Below are positions 33,161 to 41,761 of a stretch of DNA of 64,000 nt, piece after piece (positions within the stretch are counted from its first letter, which is position 1; each line of letters begins with the position of its first letter). The stretch comes from GCA-1730015 sp964583825 (GTDB lineage Bacteria; Pseudomonadota; Gammaproteobacteria; Granulosicoccales; Granulosicoccaceae). Under the pieces are notes generated by a model, which was not told the origin of the DNA, made no database searches, and saw only the letters and a program-made list of their open reading frames with translations. The stretch spans positions 8,892 to 72,891 of the forward strand of contig CAZOXM010000008.1 of the NCBI GenBank assembly GCA_964583825.1, read 5' to 3'. The position numbers and the translations under genes are program-made.

Positions 33161-34429
33161 ATGATAACAGCAGCAGGCGTAGGCTCCGGCATTGATGTCG
33201 AGTCTATCATCAGTCAACTAATGCAGATTGAGCAGCGACCGGTCAATGTACTGGAAGAGCGCAAGCAAGATAACACCACGGAGCTGAGCGATGTAGGGAA
33301 GCTCAGGAGCTCGCTGGACGAACTGCAGGCAGTGGTAGAAAAAATTGCTGACCCCGACGAGTTCGGTGCATATACGGCCGAGTCTTCCGATGAAGACATA
33401 TTAATTGCCACCTCCACCAGCGGCCAGTTTCCCGAGAATCACAGCCTCGAAGTCACTGCACTGGCAACCCATCATCGGGTTATTTCAGCGTCATATGCGA
33501 GTCCGGATGATTCGGTGGGTACCGGAACTTACAGTTTTTCTTCTGCATCTGAGAGTTTCTCAGTAACACTGGATGCTTCAAGCCACTCTCTTTTTTCACT
33601 CAGGGACGCTATAAACAACTCGGCTGACAACTCTACCATTCAGGCGACCATACTTAATACGGACGCAGGTAGTCAGCTTGTGCTGACAGCTGTTGAGTCA
33701 GGCACAGATAATTCCATCACCTCGCCGGCCCAGTTTACCGAACTGACGGCGGCTCAGGACGCGGAATTTACGATAAACGGCCTCGATGTCACCAGCAACT
33801 CGAACACTGTAACCTCTGTTGTTTCAGGCCTTACTCTCGATTTGAAGTCCACTGGCACGGTGAATATCAACTCCGCCAGAAGTATTGATTCCTTAAAAGC
33901 GCTGTTTGAAGAATTTGCTGCCGCCTATAACAATCTGCGAAATACCATTTCAGAAGTCGGTACCGGTACGCTTCAGGGGGACTCACTATTGCGCAGAATA
34001 GAGAGTGGACTGCGTGAAGAATTCTTCAACGCCACCGATCTTGGCGACGGTAACGGAAAAAGTCTGTTTGATCTTGGGTTCAGTGTCAGCAAAACAGGCG
34101 TCCTGACCGTGGACAGTGATGAGTTGGATGATGCAATTAATGGCGGCATTAGCCAGCTCATCAGCGCATTTACCACCGAGGATACCGGTATCGCTGAACG
34201 ATTAACGTCACGAATTGACCTGTTCACATCCACGGGTGGTTTTTTTGATTTGCGTGACGATGCAATTGCAGAGCGGAATCGGCTAATCGACTATCAGATC
34301 GAACGTTTGGAGTACCGAATCGAACAAACCGAGTTTCGGTATCGGGAGCAATTCACGGCAATGGATTCGATGGTGTCGCAGCTTCAATCCAATGGAAACT
34401 ACCTGAACCAGGCATTAAGTTCTCTATAA
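33161..34429 (+). CDS. fliD: Flagellar filament cap FliD (HAP2)
   Basis: Filament cap protein, 422 residues. N-terminal ITAAGVGSGIDVESIISQLM with QIEQRPVNVLEERK is the FliD signature. The FliD_C domain begins near residue 215 (AQDAEFTINGLDVTSNSNTV, VVSGLTLDLKSTG) and ends with the conserved YREQFTAMDSMVSQLQSNGN and YLNQALSSL. It is followed by fliS and a fliT-like gene. No flaG gene precedes it. Confidence 0.94.
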   Translation: MITAAGVGSGIDVESIISQLMQIEQRPVNVLEERKQDNTTELSDVGKLRSSLDELQAVVEKIADPDEFGAYTAESSDEDILIATSTSGQFPENHSLEVTALATHHRVISASYASPDDSVGTGTYSFSSASESFSVTLDASSHSLFSLRDAINNSADNSTIQATILNTDAGSQLVLTAVESGTDNSITSPAQFTELTAAQDAEFTINGLDVTSNSNTVTSVVSGLTLDLKSTGTVNINSARSIDSLKALFEEFAAAYNNLRNTISEVGTGTLQGDSLLRRIESGLREEFFNATDLGDGNGKSLFDLGFSVSKTGVLTVDSDELDDAINGGISQLISAFTTEDTGIAERLTSRIDLFTSTGGFFDLRDDAIAERNRLIDYQIERLEYRIEQTEFRYREQFTAMDSMVSQLQSNGNYLNQALSSL

Positions 34430-34446
34430 ACCTGATTCAGGCGAAG

Positions 34447-34510
34447 GGATCACTCTACTATCGTACGGCTATTGAAGTACATCAGGAGCCGTGATCCTGA
34501 TCAGTGAGTG
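34447..34510 (+). promoter_or_regulatory. Overlapping inverted repeats between fliD and fliS
   Basis: GGATCAC (34447-34453) can pair with GTGATCC (34491-34497), while ATCAGGA (34481-34487) can pair with TCCTGAT (34495-34501). The two pairings share bases and are mutually exclusive. fliS has no clear Shine-Dalgarno, so this region may affect its expression. Confidence 0.35.
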
Positions 34511-34578
34511 AATTCCTCCGTAGAATCCAGACAGTATATAACTGTCAAAAAAGTAAAACTGAAGAAAAACTACAATAA

Positions 34579-34974
34579 ATGGAAAGCTCTTTGAACGCAT
34601 CACCTGCCACTTTATATGCAGAGGTTGGCCGACGCTCTCAGATTGACGGCGCGTCACCCCACAAGCTCATTGAGCTGCTTCTGCTTAACGCTGTTAAACA
34701 TCTAAAAATTGCGAGGGAATGTTTTGACGACGGTGAGGTTGAACTTCGTGGGAAGTCGATTGCAAAAGTCACGGAGATTGTGGCGTATCTTCGGATTAGT
34801 CTGGACCTTGAAAAGGGCGGCGATATTGCCGTTAACCTACATGATATCTACTTGTATATAGAGGAACAGCTCGTCGGCGCGCACGCTGATGGTGACTTAC
34901 AGGTGGTTGATCACGTGCGGGCAATACTATCAGATCTTCTCGATACGTGGCTCGAAATCAAGGATGAAGTATGA
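34579..34974 (+). CDS. fliS: Flagellin export chaperone FliS
   Basis: FliS, 131 residues, binds the flagellin C-terminus and prevents early polymerisation. The family pattern is clear: ATLYAEVGRRSQIDGASPHK, LIELLLLNAVKHLKIARECF and the later AYLRISLDLEKGGDIAVNL with LHDIYLYIEEQLVGAHADGD. Its stop overlaps the next start (ATGA). No ribosome site is evident before the ATG. Confidence 0.93.
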   Translation: MESSLNASPATLYAEVGRRSQIDGASPHKLIELLLLNAVKHLKIARECFDDGEVELRGKSIAKVTEIVAYLRISLDLEKGGDIAVNLHDIYLYIEEQLVGAHADGDLQVVDHVRAILSDLLDTWLEIKDEV

Positions 34975-35288
34975 GCAAGCAGCTGAACTTAATTAACATG
35001 ATACATGCATTGACTGAAAAAATGCACGTACATTGCAGTGCGGGTGAATGGGATCTTCTCGCGGAAGCGGATAGCATACGGGCAACCTTCGTGAAGCAAC
35101 TGGCAGGGGAAACAGAACTCGACGCGTGTTGCCCCGGAATAATAGCAAGTATTCAGGAAAAACAGGACCAGATACTTGAGATGGTTATTGCTGAACAAAG
35201 AAGACTCGGCAATGAATATATGCTGGAGCAGGAAAAGCAAACAGCGAGCGGTTCGTATTTGAAGTATATGGAGAACACACTGACCTGA
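34971..35288 (+). CDS. fliT: FliT-like flagellar export chaperone
   Basis: Small helical protein of 105 residues, four bases overlapping fliS, in the standard fliD-fliS-fliT order. FliT guides FliD to the export gate. Sequence similarity is limited to size, charge and helical pattern (LTEKMHVHCSAGEWDLLAEA, IASIQEKQDQILEMVIAEQR), so the name rests mostly on context. The stop codon lies in the loop of a terminator-like hairpin. Confidence 0.72.
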   Translation: MSKQLNLINMIHALTEKMHVHCSAGEWDLLAEADSIRATFVKQLAGETELDACCPGIIASIQEKQDQILEMVIAEQRRLGNEYMLEQEKQTASGSYLKYMENTLT

Positions 35289-35310
35289 CAATGTCAGTGA
35301 TTTTGATTTT
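35278..35310 (+). terminator. Terminator-like hairpin at the end of fliT
   Basis: CACTGAC and GTCAGTG form a 7-bp stem, followed by the T-rich ATTTTGATTTT. It would separate the fliDST unit from the stator genes. Confidence 0.6.
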
Positions 35311-35333
35311 ACTAAGGAAAGGGTAAACGTACC

Positions 35334-36101
35334 ATGGATTTGGCTACAGTCGCGGGTGTATTCGGAGCGTTCGGTGTAATCGCCGGTGCAATCGTGATGG
35401 GCGGTAGCGCTGGTATGTTTTTTAACGTACCGAGCCTGATTGTCGTGATCGGCGGAACGCTCGCCGTGACACTTGGGCAAATCTCAATCGGACAGTTTAT
35501 CGGCTCATTTAAAGTCGGACTCGGCGCATTCTTTCACAAGTCATCCGAGCCAACCGAGATCATCGATGAAGCCATTGACCTTGCGAACACTGCAAGAAAA
35601 GAAGGCATTCTTGCCCTTGAAGGGAAAGAAATAAACGACCCGTTCCTGAAGAGCGGAGTCCAGTTCTGCATTGACGGTCAACCTGCAGACATTGTGCAGA
35701 AGATGCTGGCGAAAGACATCAACCTGTCGCTTGAGCGACAAATGACCGGCATAAAAATGTTCAAATCCGTTGCCAGTGCCGCACCGGCGATGGGAATGAT
35801 TGGAACGCTGATCGGTCTGGTGCAAATGCTTGCCAACATGGACGATCCGAAGTCTATCGGTCCGGCAATGGCCGTGGCACTGCTCACTACGCTCTACGGT
35901 GCGATTATCGCAAACGCCATTGCGGTACCTATCGCCGAAAAGCTCAAAGCTATCAGCAATACCGACCGTATAAACAAACTCATCATTCTTGAATCCGTTA
36001 TGGCGCTGCAGGACGGCACAAATCCGCGAGTATTGCAGCAACTGTTGGTAACCTACCTCCCCGAGAGCATGCGCGAATCGGTCGGGGAAGAAAAGTCATA
36101 A
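35334..36101 (+). CDS. pomA: Flagellar stator subunit, PomA/MotA family
   Basis: Stator subunit of 255 residues with four membrane segments: about 1-22, 30-50, 150-172 and 182-205. MDLATVAGVFGAFGVIAGAI with VMGGSAGMFFNVPSLIVVIG and the loop ASAAPAMGMIGTLIGLVQML, then NMDDPKSIGPAMAVALLTTL, match PomA and related sodium-type stators more than proton-type MotA. AAGGAAAGGG lies before the ATG. It is paired with pomB downstream. Confidence 0.88.
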   Translation: MDLATVAGVFGAFGVIAGAIVMGGSAGMFFNVPSLIVVIGGTLAVTLGQISIGQFIGSFKVGLGAFFHKSSEPTEIIDEAIDLANTARKEGILALEGKEINDPFLKSGVQFCIDGQPADIVQKMLAKDINLSLERQMTGIKMFKSVASAAPAMGMIGTLIGLVQMLANMDDPKSIGPAMAVALLTTLYGAIIANAIAVPIAEKLKAISNTDRINKLIILESVMALQDGTNPRVLQQLLVTYLPESMRESVGEEKS

Positions 36102-36130
36102 CACGGCAACCGGTTTAAGAGAACATCGCA

Positions 36131-36988
36131 ATGGCTGAAGAAGATGGCGCTCCCCCGGAGGACGAGGAAGACGATCAGGCATGGCTCGCAACCTTTGCCG
36201 ACCTGATGTCACTACTCATGTGCTTCTTTGTACTACTGCTGTCATTTTCCGAGATGGATGTGCTGAAGTACCGACAGATCGCCGGCTCACTCAGGATGGC
36301 TTTTGGCGTGCAAAAGGAGATAAGACTGCCTGAACCACCCAAAGGCACCAGTCATATCCAGACGGAATATACTCCAGGGAAACCGATCCCCTCGCCCATC
36401 AAAGTCATGCAGGTCAGACGCAATGAAAACCTGGAGCGGCGCAAGATACTCGAACGAATAAAAAAGCAACAGGACAAAAGCTACCGGGCGCTCACCAGCG
36501 CACTCAGATCGGAGATAGATACGAATCTCGTGGATGTGTTGCGTATCAATGGAGAAGTGGTCGTGCGCATCAAGGAAAGCGAGTCCTTCAAATCAGGCAG
36601 CGCGATATTGCAACCGAGTATCTACCCGATACTGAGTCGCATTGCCGATTCGCTCAAGGAAGCAGCCGGTCGTGTGGTAGTCGGTGGTCACACTGACAAT
36701 GTACCCATCAGGACCACCGCCTATCCTTCCAACTGGGTTTTATCGTCGGCTCGGGCAGCAGCAGTGGTTCACCACCTCGACAAAACGGATGGCTTCGCTG
36801 CCAATCAGGTTGAAATCAGGGCATACGCTGATACACGCCCTATCGCGGATAATAATTCCGCTGAAAATCGCGCGATAAACCGTCGCGTCGAAATCATTGT
36901 CAGCCCACACCACAGTGCCGATTCGTTTCATCAGATACCCGGGGAACCTGAACCGCCACTGGCAGCTGCCGAGGAGGAGGAGTCGTGA
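36131..36988 (+). CDS. pomB: Flagellar stator subunit, PomB/MotB family
   Basis: Stator subunit of 285 residues. The single membrane segment (about 18-38) is AWLATFADLMSLLMCFFVLL, with the ion-binding Asp at residue 24, the same position as in PomB. The C-terminal OmpA-like domain (about 150-260) has VVVGGHTDNVPIRTTAYPSN and IRAYADTRPIADNNSAENRA with RRVEI for peptidoglycan anchoring. The tail is acidic. It lies 29 bp after pomA. Confidence 0.9.
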   Translation: MAEEDGAPPEDEEDDQAWLATFADLMSLLMCFFVLLLSFSEMDVLKYRQIAGSLRMAFGVQKEIRLPEPPKGTSHIQTEYTPGKPIPSPIKVMQVRRNENLERRKILERIKKQQDKSYRALTSALRSEIDTNLVDVLRINGEVVVRIKESESFKSGSAILQPSIYPILSRIADSLKEAAGRVVVGGHTDNVPIRTTAYPSNWVLSSARAAAVVHHLDKTDGFAANQVEIRAYADTRPIADNNSAENRAINRRVEIIVSPHHSADSFHQIPGEPEPPLAAAEEEES

Positions 36989-37049
36989 GCCTGCAACGCC
37001 GGTTAAGGTTAGCCGCAGGTTGTGTCGCCAGCCCTTTGCAGGTCATGCG

Positions 37050-37700
37050 ATGTCCGTAGTGCAAGCAGATACACCAACGCAGGTCTCGATAAAAACCACC
37101 GCCCTGGTGCAGGCTCGACGTTTGGAACCGGGTGAGGTTGGTTTTGCACAGGAAGAGTTTGCGGACAAAAGCGCCGCGATCGGACTCAGTTCGGAAATAG
37201 AATACTTCAATCAGGAATTCTCCCCGGCACTGCGCGGTATTCGCAATTCCAGCCCCGAGATCGCCAAATGGATAGAGTTTCAGCAGCGGATACTCGCATC
37301 ACTCGCACATCAGCTCGATTCGCAAAGAGCGGTGCTTGCCGACCTGCAGCCTCAGTTGGTGTCGATCTCAGCCACGACGATGGAATTTCAGAGCGAGACG
37401 TCCTACGACGCAGGGGATACGCTGGAAATTACTTTATCGCTCGGTGAAATGCTGCCCACCATTTTATTGATGGGTCAGGTGACTGAAGGCAGTGATGCCG
37501 ACACCGGCGCCTCCACTGCTGCGGGCAGCAGCACGATAAACATCCGGTTTTGCAATATTCGCGAATCTGATCAGGAGGTACTGATCAGGCATATTCACCG
37601 GTCGCAGATTCAGGAGCTGCAAAACGCACGGGCCAACCGAAAGACCACTGTCTCCGGCGGTGGCGAGCAAACAGCAGGCGGTACAGATGCTGTCAGTTGA
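37050..37700 (+). CDS. PilZ-like protein next to the stator genes
   Basis: Cytoplasmic protein of 216 residues. The C-terminal half has the PilZ-like order: LVSISATTMEFQSETSYDAG, DTLEITLSLG, then INIRFCNIRESDQEVLIRHI. The N-terminal half is helical. The usual RxxxR and [D/N]xSxxG cyclic di-GMP motifs are not plainly present, so binding is uncertain. By analogy with YcgR and MotL-type brakes it may act on the stator. ATG 37050 is chosen; the frame is open upstream, but that part overlaps pomB. Confidence 0.62.
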   Translation: MSVVQADTPTQVSIKTTALVQARRLEPGEVGFAQEEFADKSAAIGLSSEIEYFNQEFSPALRGIRNSSPEIAKWIEFQQRILASLAHQLDSQRAVLADLQPQLVSISATTMEFQSETSYDAGDTLEITLSLGEMLPTILLMGQVTEGSDADTGASTAAGSSTINIRFCNIRESDQEVLIRHIHRSQIQELQNARANRKTTVSGGGEQTAGGTDAVS

Positions 37701-37816
37701 AGCGGAGATTTGCACAATCCGACACAGGTGCAGGCGGGCGAAATCGCAAGCGCCTGTATTCAGCCCGCTCGATTGCCTGCACTACCGCCTGCAAACCTCA
37801 GAGTGACGGTATATCT

Positions 37817-39913
37817 ATGACGATTTTGAATTTCGACCACACCCCCGAAGCAAACTTCCTGAATATCGTCATTGGCATGCACCACGGCGCGACAGTCCGG
37901 ACTATTGCCGAAAAGTGGCCCGACTTTCACTGGCTGATTGTTGAATCGGCAGATGAGATCGACGGGGCGCAGCAACACCTGAACGACCACGCGCTGACCC
38001 ATACCACTCTTTGCAGCATCGACGAACTTGGTGCTGTTATAGACCAGAAATACAACACCGTGCTGCTCAATCACTCGTGGGTACTGCTCGCGTGTGACAA
38101 TATGGAAGAACGCTACCAGCAGTTGCACTGGCAGGTAGATACGGCTGTCAGCTCACGCGCCACCAATGTAATAGCGCAGCACGGGATTCGGAAGCACGTG
38201 GAAACCGGACTGAGAAACGTCGCCGAGAACAATTTGCCCGCCAGCCACTTTACCAGCCACCTGAACGGCAAAGATGTGCTGATCTGTGCCGGCGGCCCCT
38301 CCCTGGACAACCAGTTGCCATGGATTAGAGAGCATCAGGACGAACTGGTGATTATCTCGATTTCCCGCGTGGCAAGGTTGCTGTCCGACAGCGGCATTGC
38401 ACCGCACTTTATCGTGTTGTGCGACCCGTTTGAATATAACTTCGACGTCTCAGCCGATATGTTTGATATTCAAACGCCCGCCGTACTCTTGTACGCCTGG
38501 CATGCCTGCCATTTGCTGGTAGGAAACTGGACCGGACCAAAAGCCTATATGGGCCGCTGCATCCCCGATGTGCTGGAAGATAACGTCATGGCGACTGCAC
38601 CAACGGTAACCAATGCAGCACTCAACTTTGCTTTGCTTGGGCAGCCGCAGCAAATCATTTTCGCTGGTATCGACATGTGCTTCACCGCTGACGGTCAGTC
38701 TCATTGTTCCGGTAACATGGAAGCCACGCTGCCGGCATCGATCAAGCACGAAGATCTGAAAGTGAAAACCATGGGTGGCCGTCAGGCTTTCGCCAAACCC
38801 TATATGGTACTGGCAGCTGACGCACTCGGAGAACAGATTACAGAGTCTGACTGCCAGGCACCGGTCTACAACCTGAACCCCGATGCACTGGCGATCAAGG
38901 GCGTCGAGACGATCGCCAGCAGCCAGGTGAAACTGGGCCGTACGTCGTTTGATGTGAATGCGGTAATCGCCGATGTGCATGACTCAGAGGTCATCACCCT
39001 GGCCGATCGTAAGCAGTCGCTAAAACAATTCGAATTCAGGATCGCCTCAATAAAGAAACTCGCTCGCGAAGCGCTCTCCAGGGCGAAGAAAATCCCAAAG
39101 GACGATATCCAAAAGGAAAAGCTGTTTGCGCGCCTTTCCAAATCAGCGGCAAAAATCAAGGGCTTTGATCGCACCCGCCATATTCTCACCCGCGCATTCG
39201 GTGAAGAATTCAGCGCTGCCCTGCGCGGCACTGATCGCTCCGAGATGTCAGTCGATGAAGCACTGGACCGGGTGGTGCGCATACATCGTGGCTACTACAA
39301 CAGCTGCAAAGCAGTAGAAGCCATGTGCCGCGAGTCACACGAGCGTATAGCGCTGAAAGAAAAAGAGCTGTCGGCGTCCATTGGCAATGATGAAATCGAC
39401 CAATGGATCGAGATCGGTATCGCCAGACGGGCGGAGTCGTTAAGCGACACGGCACTGCGGGCTCGCTGCGCCGAGGCGTTCGAGGAATTCAGGCAACATG
39501 CCCGTGAAATGCGGCTGAAAGTATTTAACAGCCGCGGACAAAAAGCCCCGGAACTCATGGCACAGGCCAGATGCGCCTACGACGAGCAGGATATAGATCG
39601 GCTGCTGATCTTTCTGAATTTTTCCCAGGAACAGTTCGAAGGCACCATTAAAACGCAATTCGGACACTGGCTGCAGGCCATGATTTACGAATTCGGGGGC
39701 GACGATGAGCAGGCGATCCTGCATCATCTGGCAGTAGTTGAAACCTCTACCGAAGGACTTGCCGAGTCGGCCCTGTTAAGTCTGCTCAGGCTGACGATCA
39801 AGACCGGCAAGCACGAAGATGCAATTAATGCCGCACAGGTGCTGGCGGATCTGAACCCGACGCATCTCAAACTGCTGGAGAAAACAGACAGACTGTTGAA
39901 ACAGGCTGCCTAG
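37817..39913 (+). CDS. maf: Motility accessory factor Maf (DUF115), copy 2
   Basis: Large DUF115/MAF protein of 698 residues. The N-terminal part begins FLNIVIGMHHGATVRTIAEK. The core motif VLICAGGPSLDNQLPWI is near residue 155, followed by ISRVARLLSDSGIAPHFIVL with CDPFEYNF and IIFAGIDMCFTADGQSH. The C-terminal 270 residues are helical with TPR-like character (DEQAILHHLAVVETSTEGLA). It is longer than copy 1 and not obviously a recent duplicate. It lies far from the pse genes, behind the stator and PilZ-like genes. Confidence 0.82.
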   Translation: MTILNFDHTPEANFLNIVIGMHHGATVRTIAEKWPDFHWLIVESADEIDGAQQHLNDHALTHTTLCSIDELGAVIDQKYNTVLLNHSWVLLACDNMEERYQQLHWQVDTAVSSRATNVIAQHGIRKHVETGLRNVAENNLPASHFTSHLNGKDVLICAGGPSLDNQLPWIREHQDELVIISISRVARLLSDSGIAPHFIVLCDPFEYNFDVSADMFDIQTPAVLLYAWHACHLLVGNWTGPKAYMGRCIPDVLEDNVMATAPTVTNAALNFALLGQPQQIIFAGIDMCFTADGQSHCSGNMEATLPASIKHEDLKVKTMGGRQAFAKPYMVLAADALGEQITESDCQAPVYNLNPDALAIKGVETIASSQVKLGRTSFDVNAVIADVHDSEVITLADRKQSLKQFEFRIASIKKLAREALSRAKKIPKDDIQKEKLFARLSKSAAKIKGFDRTRHILTRAFGEEFSAALRGTDRSEMSVDEALDRVVRIHRGYYNSCKAVEAMCRESHERIALKEKELSASIGNDEIDQWIEIGIARRAESLSDTALRARCAEAFEEFRQHAREMRLKVFNSRGQKAPELMAQARCAYDEQDIDRLLIFLNFSQEQFEGTIKTQFGHWLQAMIYEFGGDDEQAILHHLAVVETSTEGLAESALLSLLRLTIKTGKHEDAINAAQVLADLNPTHLKLLEKTDRLLKQAA

Positions 39914-39960
39914 CAGGCCGTTCCAACAATGCTCAATTACTGCGGATCAGGAGTCCGTGA

Positions 39961-40338
39961 TTACTGATTGCCATACACTGACACCAGCAACTTCGCCTCG
40001 GCCTCCCGCAGCCCGTAGGTTTCGCTGACCTCCTCGAAAGAGACGCCGCTGGATGCCGCCTTGATGGCCTGCGCATAGTTGGCGTTATCCTGCTCTTGGG
40101 TCGCGCTGTGCACGGCGTACTCGGATCGGATAGCATCAAGATCACGACCGTGTTCCGTGTAGGCATGCTCGATCGATTCAAGCCGGCTGGCAAGATTGTC
40201 GAGCTTCTGTTCGATATGTGAGACATGGTTAGTCATCTGCTGATAAATACGCATGGCGGCGAACGTCAACAAAATTGCCACCAATGCGACCAAACCGGCA
40301 GTGACCACCAATATGGCTAGATACTCTGGCACACGCAA
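39961..40338 (-). CDS. DUF2802-like membrane protein
   Basis: Protein of 125 residues with one N-terminal membrane segment (about 6-29), a coiled-coil middle (VSHIEQKLDNLASRLESIEH) and a C-terminal helix-turn pattern YAQAIKAASSGVSFEEVSET then YGLREAEAKLLVSVYG. That end resembles DUF2802, whose genes lie close to cheW in the flagellar clusters of Pseudomonas and relatives. Start is TTG 40338 or GTG 40332. It follows flhF by 60 bp on the same strand and converges with maf copy 2. Confidence 0.7.
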   Translation of the reverse strand: MRVPEYLAILVVTAGLVALVAILLTFAAMRIYQQMTNHVSHIEQKLDNLASRLESIEHAYTEHGRDLDAIRSEYAVHSATQEQDNANYAQAIKAASSGVSFEEVSETYGLREAEAKLLVSVYGNQ

Positions 40339-40398
40339 GTACTCGTGATCATTGGATTGAACAACAAAAAATCATGCCATAGCGGCACGACCCCAATT

Positions 40399-41658
40399 CT
40401 ATACAAGTATGGCAGGTTCCAGCCAGTTCGCTACCGTGCCGTCATCAATCTGCGCCACCGAGTTGCCTGACATCCGGGAAGATACCGGGCTAACCTCTGC
40501 CAGCGCGCTAATCAGCGTTTCTGTGGCATTGGACAGCAGCGGGCGGTGCAGATCCGCCGAATCAGCACAGTAGCGCAACTGCAGGCCGGAGCGCAGCAGA
40601 CTGTCAATGGCAGTGCCTATTTGCCGAGTCTGGTCAATCTGCGTTAAAACCACTGATTCGACGGCAGATTCTGCCAGACAGGCAAACGTGTGGTCCAGCA
40701 TACTGCCCTGTGTAGTCGCCGATACAACCAGACAATGCTCCACTTTGCGCTTGCCGCCAAGCTGCCCGGTAGACTCGCCAAATGGCAGCAATCGATTAAC
40801 ATCGAAAGCCGGCGTGTCAATGAGTACGAGCTTTTTGCGTCTGAGTGCGGCCAGTACATGGCGTAGTTCTGACGGTGTTTCCGCGTGGTGTACCGGAATA
40901 CTCAGCAACTGACTGAATGCCTTCAGCATACCGTCTCTACGCTCGATAGAGGAACTGTCGCCGGCGCTGACTATGGCCAGTTTACCAACGGTATTCTCCG
41001 TCAGAAACTGCGCTGCCAGTTTACAGATAACAGAGGTCTTACCCGCTCCCACCGGCCCATGGAAGACATAGGCGCCACCCTCGCCGGTAAATGCACCTGG
41101 CTCGTAGCGCAACTGTTTCTTCAAGTGTTTCAGTGTTTGCTTCCACGCGCTATCCATTTTGGTTATTGGGCGCGCCTGATCAATTACTTGTTGTACCAGC
41201 GAAGCACCAAGGCCGAGTCCCATCAATCTGCCGGCCAGGGTAATCTCTGCCCAGTGCGTGCCATTCGCGACACTGCCCGAGGTGGTGAGTCCCTGCACCG
41301 CACCCTGCAGGTCAGCGATCTCCTGACGCAGTATCGATTCACGCAGATCGTCCCGCGTGCCGGACTCCACGGCAGCAACACGCGGTTCTAGGGGCTTGCG
41401 GCCGGTTTTGCTGCGCGACCGTGTCGATTTTGTCGTCGATTTTTTTGAACCCGACGCGGATTTTTGCGCGGGCTGAGAGGGCACCGCACCCGTGGCCGGT
41501 TGTTCGGGCTGAAGATCATCCGGATTGTCGGTGGCGATTATCTCAATGCCGTCTTCGGTCGTGCGATTGGAAATAATGATCGCATCTCTGCCGAAAGCGC
41601 TGCGCACCTCCTGCATCGCCTCGTGGGAATTAGCGGCAATAAACTTTTTAATGCTCAT
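40399..41658 (-). CDS. flhF: Flagellar GTPase FlhF
   Basis: SRP-type GTPase that sets the place and number of polar flagella, 419 residues. N-terminal MSIKKFIAANSHEAMQEVRS with AFGRDAIIISNRTTEDGIEI is the FlhF start. A basic linker follows (GSKKSTTKSTRSRSKTGRKP). The NG domain has the P-loop FHGPVGAGKTSVICKLAAQF, VLIDTPAFD and VVLTQIDQTRQIGTAIDSL. flhG and fliA, which usually follow, are not here. Confidence 0.92.
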   Translation of the reverse strand: MSIKKFIAANSHEAMQEVRSAFGRDAIIISNRTTEDGIEIIATDNPDDLQPEQPATGAVPSQPAQKSASGSKKSTTKSTRSRSKTGRKPLEPRVAAVESGTRDDLRESILRQEIADLQGAVQGLTTSGSVANGTHWAEITLAGRLMGLGLGASLVQQVIDQARPITKMDSAWKQTLKHLKKQLRYEPGAFTGEGGAYVFHGPVGAGKTSVICKLAAQFLTENTVGKLAIVSAGDSSSIERRDGMLKAFSQLLSIPVHHAETPSELRHVLAALRRKKLVLIDTPAFDVNRLLPFGESTGQLGGKRKVEHCLVVSATTQGSMLDHTFACLAESAVESVVLTQIDQTRQIGTAIDSLLRSGLQLRYCADSADLHRPLLSNATETLISALAEVSPVSSRMSGNSVAQIDDGTVANWLEPAILV

Positions 41659-41761
41659 GAATAAATTCTCCGTATGCGGATCGTGTGCACCTGCAATGGC
41701 TTAGCTGCTCCACTGACAAATGCAATGTATTCTGTTTGATTGATAGCTGTCATCATGCTGC

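Noticed and set aside
36897..37049. Upstream extension of the PilZ-like gene into pomB
   Set aside because: Overlaps the pomB coding end in another frame and adds no domain-like sequence.
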